This document shows positions 23,890 through 36,531 of a stretch of 64,000 nt of DNA, in pieces (within the stretch, counting starts at the first letter, position 1; every line of letters starts with the position of its first letter). The stretch is from NCBI GenBank assembly GCA_031216915.1, contig CM062294.1, forward strand, positions 31,077,128-31,141,127, read 5' to 3'. The translations under genes and the position numbers were made by a program. The notes below the pieces were generated by a model, which worked only from the letters and a program-made list of their open reading frames with translations, made no database searches and was not told where the DNA came from. The stretch comes from Pictodentalium vernedei (taxonomy: Eukaryota > Mollusca > Scaphopoda > Dentaliida > Dentaliidae).

Positions 23890-24720
23890 AAAAAAATGGG
23901 CCATAATTCAAGTAAAAAATATTGCACCGCATTCAAAATCAAACCCGTCTGGTATCTTCCAATTTGCTTGAAATTGGACGTGTATAACTCAAGTTACCAC
24001 TCGGAAATCAATATCAAGATGTCTTCAAAGCTGGAAAAGGGTCATAACTCTGCCATAAAATCTCAGACCAAGCCCAATATCAATCCCAACCTGTATTATG
24101 TGGATATAAACCTACGTATAAAATTTTGTTTCATTTTGTTCAGGCAAATTAAAGTTAGCATCCGGAAACCAATATCAAAATGTCTTAGTTGGAAAAGTGC
24201 CATAAATCTGTCCAAAATTATTGGACCCAGTTCACTATCACTCCCAACTTGAATTAGATGGTTATAAACTTATGTATAAAATTTTGTTCCATTTCATTCA
24301 GTCAAACTAAAGTTATCGTCCAGAAAACAATAGGAACATGTTTATTACGTTGGAAAAGGGCCATAACTCTACCACAAAATATGGGACCGAGCCCACTATC
24401 AATTCCAACCTGTGTTATGTTGTTATAAACCTAGGTATAAAATTTTGTTTCATATTATCCACTCAAACTAATGTTATTGGCGGGTAACCAATGACAACAT
24501 GCAACATGTCAAGTTGGAAAAAGGGTCATAACTCTGCCAAAAAAAACACAGGACGAAGCCCATTATCAATAACAACCTGTATTATGTGGTTATACACCTA
24601 TGTATACAATTTTGTTTCATTTCAATCAGCCAAACTAAAGTTATTGTCTGAAAACCATTCGTTCTGGACGAAGGGACACACAGACGGACAGGGTGGCGAC
24701 TATATAATCCACTGAAAAAT
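23890..24720 (+). repeat. Pearl-like tandem array, period about 160 bp
   Basis: A unit around 'aaaagggccataactctgcc' recurs at about 23,900, 24,041, 24,199, 24,360 and 24,524. Each copy carries 'caacctgtattatgtggttata' and 'aaattttgtttcatt' blocks. The array ends with 'acacacagacggacagg' and a short terminal sequence. Tandem core plus GGAC-rich tail matches the general design of bivalve pearl-type elements. Confidence 0.75.
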
Positions 24721-24974
24721 TTTGGGGAGTAAAAAAATGTCAGAAGGGTAAATTTCATACATAAACTGAAAATTCACTATTTTTGAGTTATATGACTTGT
24801 TGCTGTTTTCACATTTGTGTGCTAAAGAAAATGTGAACAGACTCACAGGCTGACAGACTCACCTACGTCCGCACATGTGATGACAATAGCTTATCTTGAC
24901 TGTGTTAAGTTACATCAAGTTAAGTTAAAAACAAGCTTGAAAGTGACTTCCCATATTGTTTGATTTTTTTTCTT

Positions 24975-25040
24975 TGTTGGGGTTCAATGACACTTGTGAC
25001 AGCTAAGATAACCTTGTGCCAGAAGTTTTACAGGTGGAAA
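24975..25040 (-). mobile_element. SINE 3'-end fragment
   Basis: About 65 bp matches the 3' part of the SINE at 20,660 ('ttcaatgacacttgtgacagc' and 'agttttacaggtgga'). The rest is absent. Confidence 0.45.
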
Positions 25041-25089
25041 AATAGGCCGATGAAATCGTCAGATGTGTACCCATACGCGCAACTAGTAG

Positions 25090-25955
25090 AAAGCTGTATG
25101 ACGGAGGGCCACCACGGATGCTGACATTATGTACACAATACAAGGTATGGGTACATATAGAAATGGATTGGAGGAGTGTCTAATTTGATGGATAAAGGGT
25201 TAATATCTCCAGATCAAATTATCAGATTTACATAAAAAACTATACAGCACAGCACATCAATAACCTGAATAAATATATAAAGAAACATGACAATCGGACT
25301 GATCTTTTTGAGTTATCTCATGCCAAAGGGATTGGAGGAATTTTCAATTTGAAGGATAAAGGGTTAATATCTCCGGATCAAATTATCAGATTAACACCAA
25401 AAACTATACAGCTCAGCACATCAGTAACCTGAACACAATTATAAAGTAACTAGACAATCCAAGCAATATTTTTCAAGTTATCAAATGCAAAGGGATTGGA
25501 GGAATTTTCAATTTGAAGGATAAAGGGTTAATATCTCGGGATCAAATCATCAGATTTACACCAAAAACTATACAGCTCGGCACATCAGTAACCTGAACAC
25601 AAATATAAAGTAACTAGACAATCCAAGCAATATTTTTCAAGTTATTGAATGCCAAAGGGATTGGAGGAATTTTCAATTTGAAGGATAAAGGGTTAATATC
25701 TCGGGATCAAATTATCCGATTTACACCAAAAACTATACAGCTCAACACATCAGTAACCTGAACACACATATAAAGTAACTTGACAATCCAAGCAATATTT
25801 TTCAAGTTATCAAATGCCAAAGAAATGGATACGAAAGCCGGACGGACAGATGGACGGACAGACGGATGGACAGACAAAGGATGGACGAACGACGGATGGT
25901 CACCCCGGATGCCGGCATTATGTGTACCATACATAGTATGGGTACACATAAAAAC
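25090..25955 (+). repeat. Pearl-like tandem array, period about 165 bp
   Basis: Units beginning 'gggattggaggaattttcaa' start at about 25,160 (diverged), 25,331, 25,495 and 25,660. The array runs into a GGACGGACAGATGGACGGAC tract at about 25,845-25,905 and a terminal block ending 'agtatgggtacacat'. A closely similar terminal block sits immediately upstream at 25,090-25,165, so a second element of this type probably ends where this one begins. Confidence 0.78.
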
Positions 25956-26235
25956 TAGAGTACCTGGAGAGAACTGCCAAGCAACAACAATCAACTGTCA
26001 TATTCCCCAACATACTAACTTTGCGCAGAGTTAGCATTGATTGAAGACAAGTGCAACTTCGACTTGCAGTATGCATTTGTACATAGTGCCACCGCCAATG
26101 TGGGCAATTGGGATGAAGTGTCTTGCCCTGGACAAAACACAGTTAATACTGTCAATGATCGAACCATAGACCTTTTGGTTTTGAAGTGCAATTCCATAAC
26201 TACTGAACCAGGGGCTGCTCCCACAGATTGTTTGA
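25956..26235 (-). mobile_element. tRNA-derived SINE, partial
   Basis: It shares the central SINE blocks ('gagtacctggagagaactgcc', 'gttagcattgattgaagaca', 'gaagtgtcttgccctgg') with the copy at 20,660. The poly-A-side tail is missing because the sequence begins inside the element, directly against the preceding array. Confidence 0.65.
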
Positions 26236-28403
26236 TACCTGTATCGATTGACCCTTTTCTACATTTATAACATTCTGGATTAATAATGTGCATCCACTAT
26301 AACAGGTATCCATGTTACAAAATAAGTACTCAACTGTTTTCTCACTCACTTGAGAAGATTAAACAACATAATCTGAGATTTTTATGTCAAAGGAATCAGC
26401 TCTCCAAGTTGGTTCCTGTCAAATGGCATGCAAAAAACATATTGTGTTACATGCAAGTAAAATCTTACAATTATCCCATTACGATCTTATAAAATAAACT
26501 AACACAGACAACTTTTCAACCAAACCATACAACTATGGATATTACTGGCACCAGCTCATCAAGCTGGTTTCGTGATATCTGTATTTGCATAGTTTTACTG
26601 AAAAAATGTGAGTTATTTTAAAAAAAAACACATGAGTTTTTTATTTTAAAAGCTGTGTTAGGTGTAGAATTAACTGGAAAGGCAAAATCTGCATTTTGCT
26701 CACTTGAAAAATATTTGAACTTGGAACATTTTTAAAAAATTTCTTAATGTTACAACTGTAGTAGTCATGCTGCATATACCACACAACATAAATATTCATC
26801 AAATTTATTCTGTAACAAGACACATTGTAAAAAGCAAAGGGCTAAACATCAAAATGATCCAAATCTACTGCCTGAGAGAAGTTGATTGGAAATTGATTAG
26901 TCCTTCCCATTTAATGGTTTAACCTACCATAGCAGCAAAAATGCCCCCCCCCCCCCCAATACAAGTCTAAAATGAAAAATCAAAAAGAGATATCTTGCAC
27001 ATTTGTCAATTAAAACAAGAGCAACATGAAGCATGGCATATGTCCCTGAGGGTGTCATAAAAGGGTAGTTAAGTCTCTCAGGTGCCTAAACAAAATTCTG
27101 ATTTGATCAAATAAGCCTTTTTTTTAGTTGTTGGATTGAAACCAAAAAAAAAGTTAATGGATGCACAGCGGACAGACATGGTGAAAATGTAATGCCCCGA
27201 AAGAGTTTCAGGGACATAAAAAACAGTTACAAATACGAATGTCATTGGAAAAGCTCAATGAGCTCTACAGATATCCACGTTGAAATGTTCTTTTGTGTCA
27301 GACGGGTTTATTTGACCAAATTAAAATTGTTTTGTTAAATCTGTTTTGGTCAATGGTAAATTTTACAACACCCATTCTTTCCATGAAGCTGAATCAAATG
27401 GACCTGTTTTTTGAAAGGCTTTGGAAAAGATCATACAATAAAATAAGCAATTTCCAAGATAACATGTAAGACTGCAGTTCACAATGTAGATGTGATGGGG
27501 TACATCTAATGTCCATAAAGTGCAGTAACTATGATAAAAAAATATGCTCCAAATAACACCTGCATTGAACAAGACATCAATATCATAGACTTGCATACTA
27601 AATAATGTGAGATTCAAAACAAGTATGTTAAATGTTATTGAGTTTAAACTCAATCGACAGTGACATTATCACATATAAGTCAAACTAACTTAACGGGATA
27701 ACCACTATAAACTATGTGTCCTAATTTTCCTACATAGAAAATATAACATTTTTATTTAATGCTCAGGCATCAATTCACGCTGAAAAATTAAGTCATATTC
27801 CCCTGTCGGTCGGCAAAACGAAATATCAAAATGATATTTAGAAATCGATATTTCATCGTAGGTTTGGATGACATTTCGATAAACATTTACATGCAATCAT
27901 CACAGAGTCAGCACATCAGTAATGAATTGCAGAGTCCCAAATACAAACGAATTCGAATAATTGATAGTGACAGTGACTAAATCAATTCATTAAATCAGCG
28001 GTTTCAAAGTTTGACTTTCTCATTCATCTTCCAGCGAAAAGCCGAAATCACTTTCAAATTTCTTCAGTTCAACTTCACACGTCTTCAGTGCATTGAGTTC
28101 AAAAAAAATAAAATGACGTGTCTTGTTATTGAAAATAAGAAAGTGGTGTTTTTTGTTATTGTTCTATTTCTTCGAAACACATTGCGATTATTTCAATTCG
28201 CCAGCCTTGGTAAATCGTAAAGTTAGGGGAGAAATAAGACGGGACTACTTTTTGTGCGGATATTCACACATTCCAATGGTTGGAGTTTGGTTGTTGTAAT
28301 TTTTGTATGGACGCCGGTTCGGCACATAAATTTTGTGCCTTAATGGCAAATAAAGGCCACAAATTGGAGAGTTTGTAGTCGTAGAGCATTAAATAAAAAG
28401 AAA
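26236..28403. other. AT-rich stretch, no gene recognised
   Basis: It contains a 17-bp C run (about 26,943-26,959) and a degenerate repeat at about 27,010-27,220 with a 'cggacagacatgg' tail. The longest frames (up to 96 aa) have no recognisable features. Confidence 0.4.
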
Positions 28404-28557
28404 ATTCACGAAAATTTGATGAATACCGAAAATATCTCGTTCGTGGCTACAAGAAATATGAGGATCTTCACTCGCGACTGCGTCGCTCGTGAAGATCCTC
28501 ATATTTCTTTGTAGCCACTCACGAGATATTTTCGGTATTCATCAAATTTTCGTGAAT
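28404..28557. mobile_element. 154-bp near-perfect palindrome (foldback/MITE-like)
   Basis: Both arms read ATTCACGAAAATTTGATGAA inward and continue through 'taccgaaaatatctcgt' and 'atatgaggatcttcac', with about three differences in roughly 68-70 bp. The centre, gcgactgcgtcgc, is itself nearly palindromic. The whole sequence could fold into one long hairpin. Confidence 0.8.
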
Positions 28558-29974
28558 ATCCTCTATATTTTTTGAAAAGGTTTGTTTTCTAAAAAAAAAC
28601 CAAATGTCAGAACCAAGTGTTAGCGATCCATGAAAAAGCAAGGTGGATAGTTTAAAATGGTTATCTTGAAAGTTATATAGACTACAATATAGAGCTGCCT
28701 GTAACTGCTAAAAAGTATAGCTTATAACTAATGCTTCATTATGACATTTCCCAGTCCAGTTCCATATATTTCAGCAAGTATCGAGATTCTTATTTGGGCT
28801 AATATTTTTCTGAATCATTGGAATACCAGCAGTGTTTAAAAGCAGAATTCCCATTTGGATTCATGCAAAACTGGAAAATACAAACAGTCTGCTTGCTTGT
28901 GTCTCCAAGATGTAAATGAGAAAAACAGGACTATTGTCACAATAAACTAATATCTATTGGAATTAAGACAATAATGAGAGAAAAAGCTACTGGAATTGAG
29001 ACAATACAAGAAATGCTACCATATTGAACACAGAGATCTCTTACGACTGTAATGACCCTAACCTTTTGTCGACAATTATTACTACACTGTAGTGGAATCC
29101 TAATACAATACTTCACTGCAACTGTAAAACTCTAATACATGACGTCACATCTGTTCTCAATTTGTTTGATTGCTTAATATTTTCTCTTCATTCACTTGGA
29201 AAATTGAGTTTCGAAGTAAAACTTACTTACAATCCCAATAGTCCAAACTTGGTCTTGAAGGCCAAAATTTAATTTTTTATGTTTGAAAATCCTTGAAGGA
29301 TGTACTAACATAAAGAAAGAGATTACCACCTTCAAGAACAAGTTTGGACTACAACCCCAGATGCCAGGAAATAATGTCTTTAGGTCATTTGTTAATATTT
29401 TAGTGACTCTGGATAAAACCATGGTTGGCCCAGTGGGCCCAAGGACCTTCAAACTAGGTATAAAAAAGTTGTTAAACAAACTGAGGCCTGCACGTTCCGA
29501 GACATGTACGGCTAATAAAGGAAAAATATTTCATGATCAGTTCTACATGTCACATGATTGTAGTAATAATAGTAAAAAAATTAATTTGTCACATGTGGCG
29601 GCTTATTTATTCGTCCCTCCAGGAATGATTGGCAGCCCCTCATCTTATTAGCTGCCCTTGACTGCATTGTGGGCCTCTAATATTAAAGTAGTTGGGCTGC
29701 TAATCATTGTCAGATCAGTAATATGGCATGCATTACACCCTCCTAAATCATGTTATTGTTACAGTGAAGCAAGAACGTTTCCCTTTCAACTTCAACATAA
29801 ATGGATTTCAGTCTTGCTCACCGGTTCACTTCGTAATATTATGCTGAATGAACAACACAATTACATTATTATAGACACTATAATGGTTTCACCTCTTTAT
29901 CCTTTCACCTAATGCAACTTTTAAAAAAAAATATGTAGACTATTCATACAATTTTTCAAGAAATCCTTTCAAAT
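28558..29974. other. Gene-poor stretch
   Basis: Frames of 95 aa (minus, 29,192-29,479) and 122 aa (plus, 29,283-29,651) overlap on opposite strands and neither is recognised. A short inverted repeat ('gtccaaacttggtcttgaag' near 29,241 against 'ttcaagaacaagtttggac' near 29,331) suggests an old element. Confidence 0.35.
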
Positions 29975-30347
29975 ATTTATTTATTGGTGTTTTAAGGTCA
30001 CATACCTATGCACAATGGCTAATCGTGACCATGACAGTTTTACGGGTGGAGGGAGCCAGAGTACCTGGAGAGAACCACCGAGCATCGATGAGCAACTGTC
30101 AGCTCCTCAACATTCTAACTCTGTTCAAGCTCCCCTCAAGCAGGGTTACTGCGGTTGAAGACATGTGCAACATTGACGTGCAGTACGCCTTAGTACGTGG
30201 CATCAACATGCCCCCATGTAGGGAACCGGGATAAAGTGCCTTACCCAAGGACACAACGTGGGTCGTTCTGGACAAGGATCAAACTCGGGACCTCTAGCAC
30301 AGAAGTCCAACAGTCCACCACTCATCCACCACGTACCCGAATCCTTT
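29975..30347 (-). mobile_element. tRNA-derived SINE, near full length
   Basis: On the minus strand the head contains A-box-like TGGATGAGTGGTGGACT and B-box-like GAGTTTGATCC. Then come 'gtgtccttgggtaaggcac', the central 'cacgtactaaggcgtactgc' block, 'ggtggttctctccaggtac' and a tail ending 'tgtgaccttaaaacaccaat' plus an AATAAAT run. It is the best-preserved head-to-tail copy. Confidence 0.78.
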
Positions 30348-30704
30348 CAAACAAGTGTTTGACCACCGAGGTGGTATTAGTCCCTTACGGCGCTTTTGTG
30401 ACATAAGGTGTTTTTGTCACGTAAGACACTAGAGCATATAAGCATCTTACTTTTGGTAATACCAAAAAAAGGGAAGATATTAAAACATTTTCCTTCATTT
30501 AACATATTTTATAATGATTGAATTGGTATACGTATTTGTGTTACAGAAAGCATCAAGTTACTGACGTCTGCTGGGGAAGCTTGGTAACTCAGGGCATGTT
30601 ATATAATACACTGTATGCACATTGTGGAAATGTTTCTGCAGGACAACTGAATACTCTAAACATGGAAACTTTCAATATATTTAGAGTTGAAAGTTTGATG
30701 TAAT

Positions 30705-31580
30705 GCTGCAAAAATGGCCGCCATCTTGGATTTTGAAAAAAAAATATTGAGTGTGCATCATCCGCTCAGAACCATTTATCCACGTACCAAATATGAAAGG
30801 TGTAGCTTTAAAGCATGTTGGAGGGAGAGATGGTAACATAAAAACAGACAGACAGACAGATGGACAGACAGATAGATCTTAGATTTTGAAAAAAAAATAT
30901 TGAGCGTGCATAATCCCCTCACAACCCTTTATCCATGGACCATATATGAAAGGTGTAGCTTAAACCATGTTGGAGGGAGGGGTGGTAACATAAAATAGAG
31001 AAAATGGCTTAAAAAACACAACAAAAATGGCTGCCATGGTGCCATCTTGAATTGTGAAAACAAAATATTGACCGTGCATCAGCCCATTACAACCCTCTAT
31101 CCATGTGCCAAATATGAAAAGTGTAGCTTGAACCATGTTGGAGTGAGGGGTGGTAACAGAAAATAGAGAAAAAAGCTTCAAAAACACAACAAAAATGGCC
31201 GCCATCTTGGATTTTGAAAAAAAAATATTGAACGTGCATCATTCCCTCCCAACCCTCTATCCATGTGCCGAATATACAAAGTGTAGCTTGAACCATGTTG
31301 GAGGGAGGGGTGGTAACTTGAATATAGAGAAAAAAAAAGCTTAAAAAACACAACAAAAATGGCCGCCATTCCGCCATCTTGGATTTTGACAAAAAAAATT
31401 TTGAGTGTGCATCATCCCCTCAGAACCATGTATTCATGTACCAAATATGAAAGGTGTAGCTTAAAGCATTTTGGAGGGAGAGGTGGTAACATAAAAACAG
31501 ACAGATGGACGGACAGACAGACAGACGGACGGAGTGCAATCCTATAGTCCTCTTACGGTTCCCGTCGGGGACTAATAACA
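30705..31580 (+). repeat. Pearl-like tandem array with internal and terminal GACA tracts
   Basis: Five units of about 150-170 bp contain 'ggccgccatcttggattttg', 'gtgcatcatcccctcaga' and 'ccatgttggagggaggggtgg'. An ACAGACAGACAGACAG tract interrupts the first units at about 30,845-30,870, and a longer one closes the array at about 31,497-31,530. The tail 'cctatagtcctcttacggtt' follows. Overlapping frames on both strands are repeat artefacts. Confidence 0.78.
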
Positions 31581-34130
31581 ATACACAAGAACCATCTAGA
31601 CAAGCCAGTGCCATGATATCTCCATCTCCTCCCAACCTGGATATCCTAGGATACCTTTCTCCAGGATGGAGGGTTGGTAGTGGTATCCTGGGTTATTTTC
31701 CCCACCCATGCACGGTTATCACCCTCCCCTGCCAACCATCACCATGAAAAATATTAAAACCCAAAATAAAAAATATTGAAAACTTATTTTCTTTTTTGAA
31801 GTATTTGCATGCCTTTCAAATAGAAAATGGTTTTTAAATATTTACATTACTCTTTGGGTTAAAACTATGGCCAAGATATCTTCCCTTCAACTTGTCAAAA
31901 TATTAAATATTTGAAGTTTTTTACTGACATTAAGGCTAATTGGAAACTGCACTTTCTATTACAGACTATCAAATTAAAAACAGACTGATTTAATGTACAT
32001 TGTATCTTGGAGTGATAGGTAAGAGGGTGGGGAGTTGAAAATGGTTCAATAAAACACTGTACTGCTACGGAACTTCAACATCTACAATAATATAGCAGTG
32101 ACAATTGTACATGTGCAAGAAACCAAATGATCTGCAGACAACACTTTCAATGGGCAATATGAAATCATATTGACAACTGATGAATGCATTGCAAAAACCT
32201 TTTAAGGCCTTAATATAAAATTCCCTTTCATATAAAAAAAAATTTACATTAAGGGTTGCATATTAAGCTGTAATGAAAAATGTTTTACACCAAGTGTTGC
32301 AATCCTAACCATTAATGTGAAATTTTATTTTTTTATGCTGATGGCTATTATCGGGTATATTCCCTTTACTGTAAAAAGTTCATTGCTGCAAATGCAAATT
32401 GGTTTTAACCACCAGAGACAATAAGTCATCCAGCTTTGGAAACAAATAACCCAATAATTCTTCCTCTAGTAAGTGGATTGACATAACACTGAAATCTCCT
32501 GCAATGTGCTAACCACTTTTCTTTACTGGTGGACATTCCACAGAGGAATGTGTTCACATGATGGAATTATACACTCAAAAGCCCAGGAGATGACTTGAAT
32601 TCATTTTGTAAACTCTTTTCATATTTTATCATGTCGTCAGGAACTACATTGCTCATTAATAAAAATAGCCTTTTATTTTAATATGTGGAAATATTTCCCT
32701 TATATCTCTGGGCAGCTATCTACCCCCCCCCCCCCCCCCCCCCCCCCCACACATTCTCACCCACATGTGTACTTTTGGAGCACCACAGTTTTCCTTATAT
32801 GTGATGATGTGGATAAAGGTTTCAGATTCTGCCCGTAATGTGAAGGAGCCACTTGGGGCCCATTCTTGCTTTTCTGTAGCAATGGAACCTTTTTTAGTTC
32901 ATAGGATTGTGTTGATCAATTTTTATCATAAAAGTATTTTACAGAAAGAAGTTCCAAGGACATATGTTTCTGAATGATAACCTTTCCACACTTGCCCAGC
33001 CTCCGATTTTATGGTGATATATGTACTGGTAATCATCGGTCATAACCCTTAATGAAAAAATATAATTATCATGACTTTAAACACTTAATGTATATTTTTT
33101 TACGTTAGGGGTTGGTTTGTGTGCAACCAAATAAATTTTAAATTAAGCGTCAACACGACTGTTAATGTAAATGTTTTTTACATATCAAGAGTAATTTTTA
33201 CACCAAGGGTTGCTATAATGCATTAGTTGCCGATGTTCTGGAGTGCATACGAAATGCAAAATGTAATTTCACAGATATGTTTCAATCAAATATCTTCTTC
33301 ACTTTCCTCCAAGAACAAATGGGTTTAAAAGATCTGCCAAAACTGTGCCTTCAGTATTTTTGAAATAGTCTCTAACAGACCTAAAAAAAAATAGAAAAGG
33401 TGTGTCATATATTACATGTATAAAAAAACACAAGCAGTAATATACTGAAATAGACGTTTCAAGGCCCATACTTTTGGTATTGTAACCAATTGCATCCACG
33501 TTATGAACTATCCGTATAATGCTTAAACATACATGCCAAAATCTTTATAATAATCATTATTAGCTCACATGTGCAAAAGCTTAAAATTGAATTAAATGAC
33601 CACTTTCCATCTATCGTACTGCATAAAATTTACAAAAACAACTTCTCAAAAAATTGTGAGCCATATTTAACGAAATGTGGTATCGACCACCGTATAATAC
33701 AAGTCTGTTCAGATTGGCTAGCCCCCACTCTTGTGGCACCTCAAAAAGGGAGATAACTGTAAAAACCATTGAAAATCTTCTTCCCCTGAACCACTGCACA
33801 AAGAAGTTTCATTGTAATTGGTTCACTGATATGGGAGGAGTTTCATGCACAAGAATCACCTTTGAAAATCCATAATAAGTCTAACTTTCCAGGAGATAAC
33901 CAGGTTAAAATTGAAACAGACGAAAATTTTTGGAATATGCACATGTTCACTTGCTATTAATAATGTCTGAGAGGTTTCATCAAAAACAGTTCAATAATGA
34001 TGGGGCAGTTGCACACACAAGTTTATACAAATGGGCAGATGGACGGATGGATGCACATACTAATGGACAGATAGGGGATTGTGAATATGGGGGGCGAAGA
34101 GAAGTAATAAAAAAAAAGAATCTAGTTATT
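31581..34130. other. Gene-poor stretch
   Basis: It includes a 26-bp C homopolymer (32,723-32,748) and a short 'gcagatggacggatggatg' tail near 34,035, which marks another degenerate repeat. No gene is seen. Confidence 0.4.
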
Positions 34131-35780
34131 TTTAGCTCACCTGACTTAAAGTCAGGGCGAGCTTTTCTGATCACTTTTTGTCTGTTGTCTGTCGTACGTG
34201 AAGGTGGTGTTTGGGTCATTTTCTCCCAAGCCACTGGCTGAAGTTCAATGAAAATTCACATGAGCAGCGGTTATATAGGGGCATTTGGGTTTTTCTTCAA
34301 ACTGGGTTTCTGCTCATATTGTGGTGGGGAGTGGGGCCAAAATGCACAAAATTTTTTAAAATCTTCTTCTCATGAACCAGCCGTAGCAGACTTGATATTT
34401 GGTATGGAGCTTCCATTTGAGGCGTAGACTCAAGTTTGTTCAAGAAAAGTTTGACAAGAAATATTTGCCTTTGTTCTGAGAGGGGCAAGAATTTTTGTCC
34501 CACCCAGAATTTCTATTTTCTAAACCGAGAGGCCAATTTGAACCATTGTTAATATGAGGTATTATTGGGTGATAAGTACTTGATTTATGCCCAAAAAATT
34601 TTTCCTGCAGCCCTGTGGGAACCTCAGGAGCCAAAAATAGAAAAAAACGAAAACGTCCATATCTCCAAAACTGCACGGCACTGAGAATTTTTATTTGGTG
34701 TGAGGCTTCCTTGGGACCAACAGAAAGGAACGGTAAAAAAAAAATTGCCATTAGTTTTGTCATAAGGTGCTTTTTGGGGGACTTTGAAAAAATGCTGAGT
34801 CAGCATTTTTTAACACTGTTGGCAATGGGAAAAAATTAAAGAATCGTTTGCTTCCAAACCACTGCTCCAAAAGCTTTCATATTTTACATATAACATCTTT
34901 GGAACATTGATTCACATATTTGTTGAAATCAAATCTCTCGGTCCATATTTGGGCTCCCTATGGAAGCCCAAATGTTCAAATTAGTACAGTATGAGGAATA
35001 TTCTTTAAACATCTTCTTCAGATCTACCAATAAGAATCTTTTGATATTTGGTATGCAGCATGCTTTGGGGGGGGGGGGGGGGTAGGTTGGGTGGTGGGGG
35101 AGATTCAAGTTTGTTCAAGCCAAGTTCCTGGGTTCATATTCAGGCTGAAAATTATTTGGGGTCTGGTCCAGACTAAGGTTTTTTGGACCAAAATCCGGAA
35201 ATGAGGTTTTTGTTTTTTTTATGCGTTTCGGTCAATTTTAAGACATTTTTTTTTTCTTTTTTACACTGAAAATTTGGGGTCCTGGTGAGAAAATTTTGAA
35301 CTAAAATCTGGAAATGATTTTTTTTTGTTTTTATGCATTTTGGTCAATTTTAAGACAAAAACAATTTTTTTTTTACACTGAAAATTTGGGATCCGGGTGG
35401 GACATTGAAATTTTGGACTAAAATCCGGAAATTAGTTTTTTGGTTTTTTATGCGTTTTGGTCACTTTTAAGAAGAAAAACAAATTTTAGTCTGAAAATAT
35501 TTGTTTAGGACTTTGAAAATTTCCGAACAAAAAGTAAAAAAAAAAAATATGCATTTATCTCAATTTTGGGACGTAAAAGTGCAGGAGCTGAAAATAAAAG
35601 GAATATGGCACAATCGCTTCATCTAGTTCGTATATGCTTTTCTTAGTAGGGGCATATGCAGCTTATTCAAGTCAAGTCCCTGGTTTGATATTTAGACTAC
35701 CATGTCAGGTGAGTGCCCTCAGGCCCCCTGGGGCCCTCTTGTTTCCAAACATATTTGTTGGTATGATAATCAGTGTACTC
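34131..35780 (+). repeat. Long dispersed repeat bounded by 'CTCACCTGAC' motifs
   Basis: It starts with the hairpin 'agctcacctgacttaaagtcagggcgagct', a motif I remember as very common in bivalve genomes. It ends near 'catgtcaggtgagtgccctc' followed by 'ggccccctggggccctcttg', so CTCACCTGAC is present in both orientations at the ends. A diverged, inverted piece of the 34,860-35,100 part occurs at 59,620-59,852. No coding frame is recognised. Confidence 0.55.
35150..35560 (+). repeat. Short tandem array, period about 115-120 bp
   Basis: Three to four copies contain 'aaaatccggaaatgag', 'tttatgcgtttcggtcaatttt' (variants) and 'acactgaaaatttggg'. T-runs of variable length account for the uneven spacing. 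Confidence 0.65.
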
Positions 35781-35861
35781 ATGTATGGCATAAAGCCAGT
35801 GGAATTCAGACTTCCTTGAAAGCTTTGAGAATTTTAATTTTTTTCATTTTATGGGCTTCCT

Positions 35862-36365
35862 TGAAGGTCAGTGACAATTTGCCTGCACTGCATCACCTAG
35901 ATTTGTTGTGACGGTTCATGTTGCAAACTCTTGGACGGTGCCAAGACAGTAGTCTGATCACTCAGAGCATTTGTTTCATTTTTGCCTTTATGCTCAATCT
36001 TCAAAAGTCGTTGAAGATCGCACTTAAGTGCAACCCCTACATTTGCAGGTGAGCGCATGAGAAATCGCATACTCTTGCACAGTGGCCAGACAGTTGTACC
36101 CAGACTTCTCGCAGGATAGTATGTTATCCTAAAAGCTTTCAGCATCAGTTTCATTCATTTTACTAGCTGTGAACCCAAGGGTAAGGTACAATCGTTGATA
36201 TACAAATGCATAGCAGCAAGTCGGCTGGGCTTGTATGCACTGCTCCACAATGGGGTGACAATGGTACACTTGGCCAGACATTTTGGCTTTGCAGACTTCC
36301 CTGGGGAGATGCACCCCTCAAGGCATTTAAATGTGAATCTTGTAAAGAATCACTAGGTACCCCAA
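35862..36365 (-). pseudogene. Second Helentron fragment (5' coding region only)
   Basis: This stretch aligns with 45,316-45,840, the region encoding the first ~190 codons of the neighbouring Helentron. Matching blocks include 'tttgcagacttccctg-ggagatgca', 'catttaaatgtgaatctt', 'atcagtttcatt-attttactagctgtg' and 'gcctgcactgcatcacc'. Frame is lost repeatedly. The similarity stops abruptly at both ends. It is in the same orientation as the large copy and lies just beyond its 3' end, so it is either a decayed head-to-tail neighbour or a rearranged piece. Confidence 0.7.
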
Positions 36366-36531
36366 GAGAGAGATGTTTATCTTTTTGATTGCTGATGGCA
36401 TAGAAAGTTCTAAATCTTTTGAAGTTAATTAATTGTATGGTGACCTTATGGAAGCTGCTTAAAGACTTTTAAGTGCTTTGCCATGTTTCTGATAGCTGGG
36501 TGAGTAGAAACTTCATGATGTTTTCATGTAA

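Noticed and set aside
29283-29651. 122-aa plus-strand frame as a gene
   Set aside because: It overlaps an equally open 95-aa minus frame, has no recognised motif and sits in sequence with an inverted repeat.
32723-32748. 26-bp C homopolymer as a functional element
   Set aside because: Isolated, with no associated structure; its length is likely unreliable.
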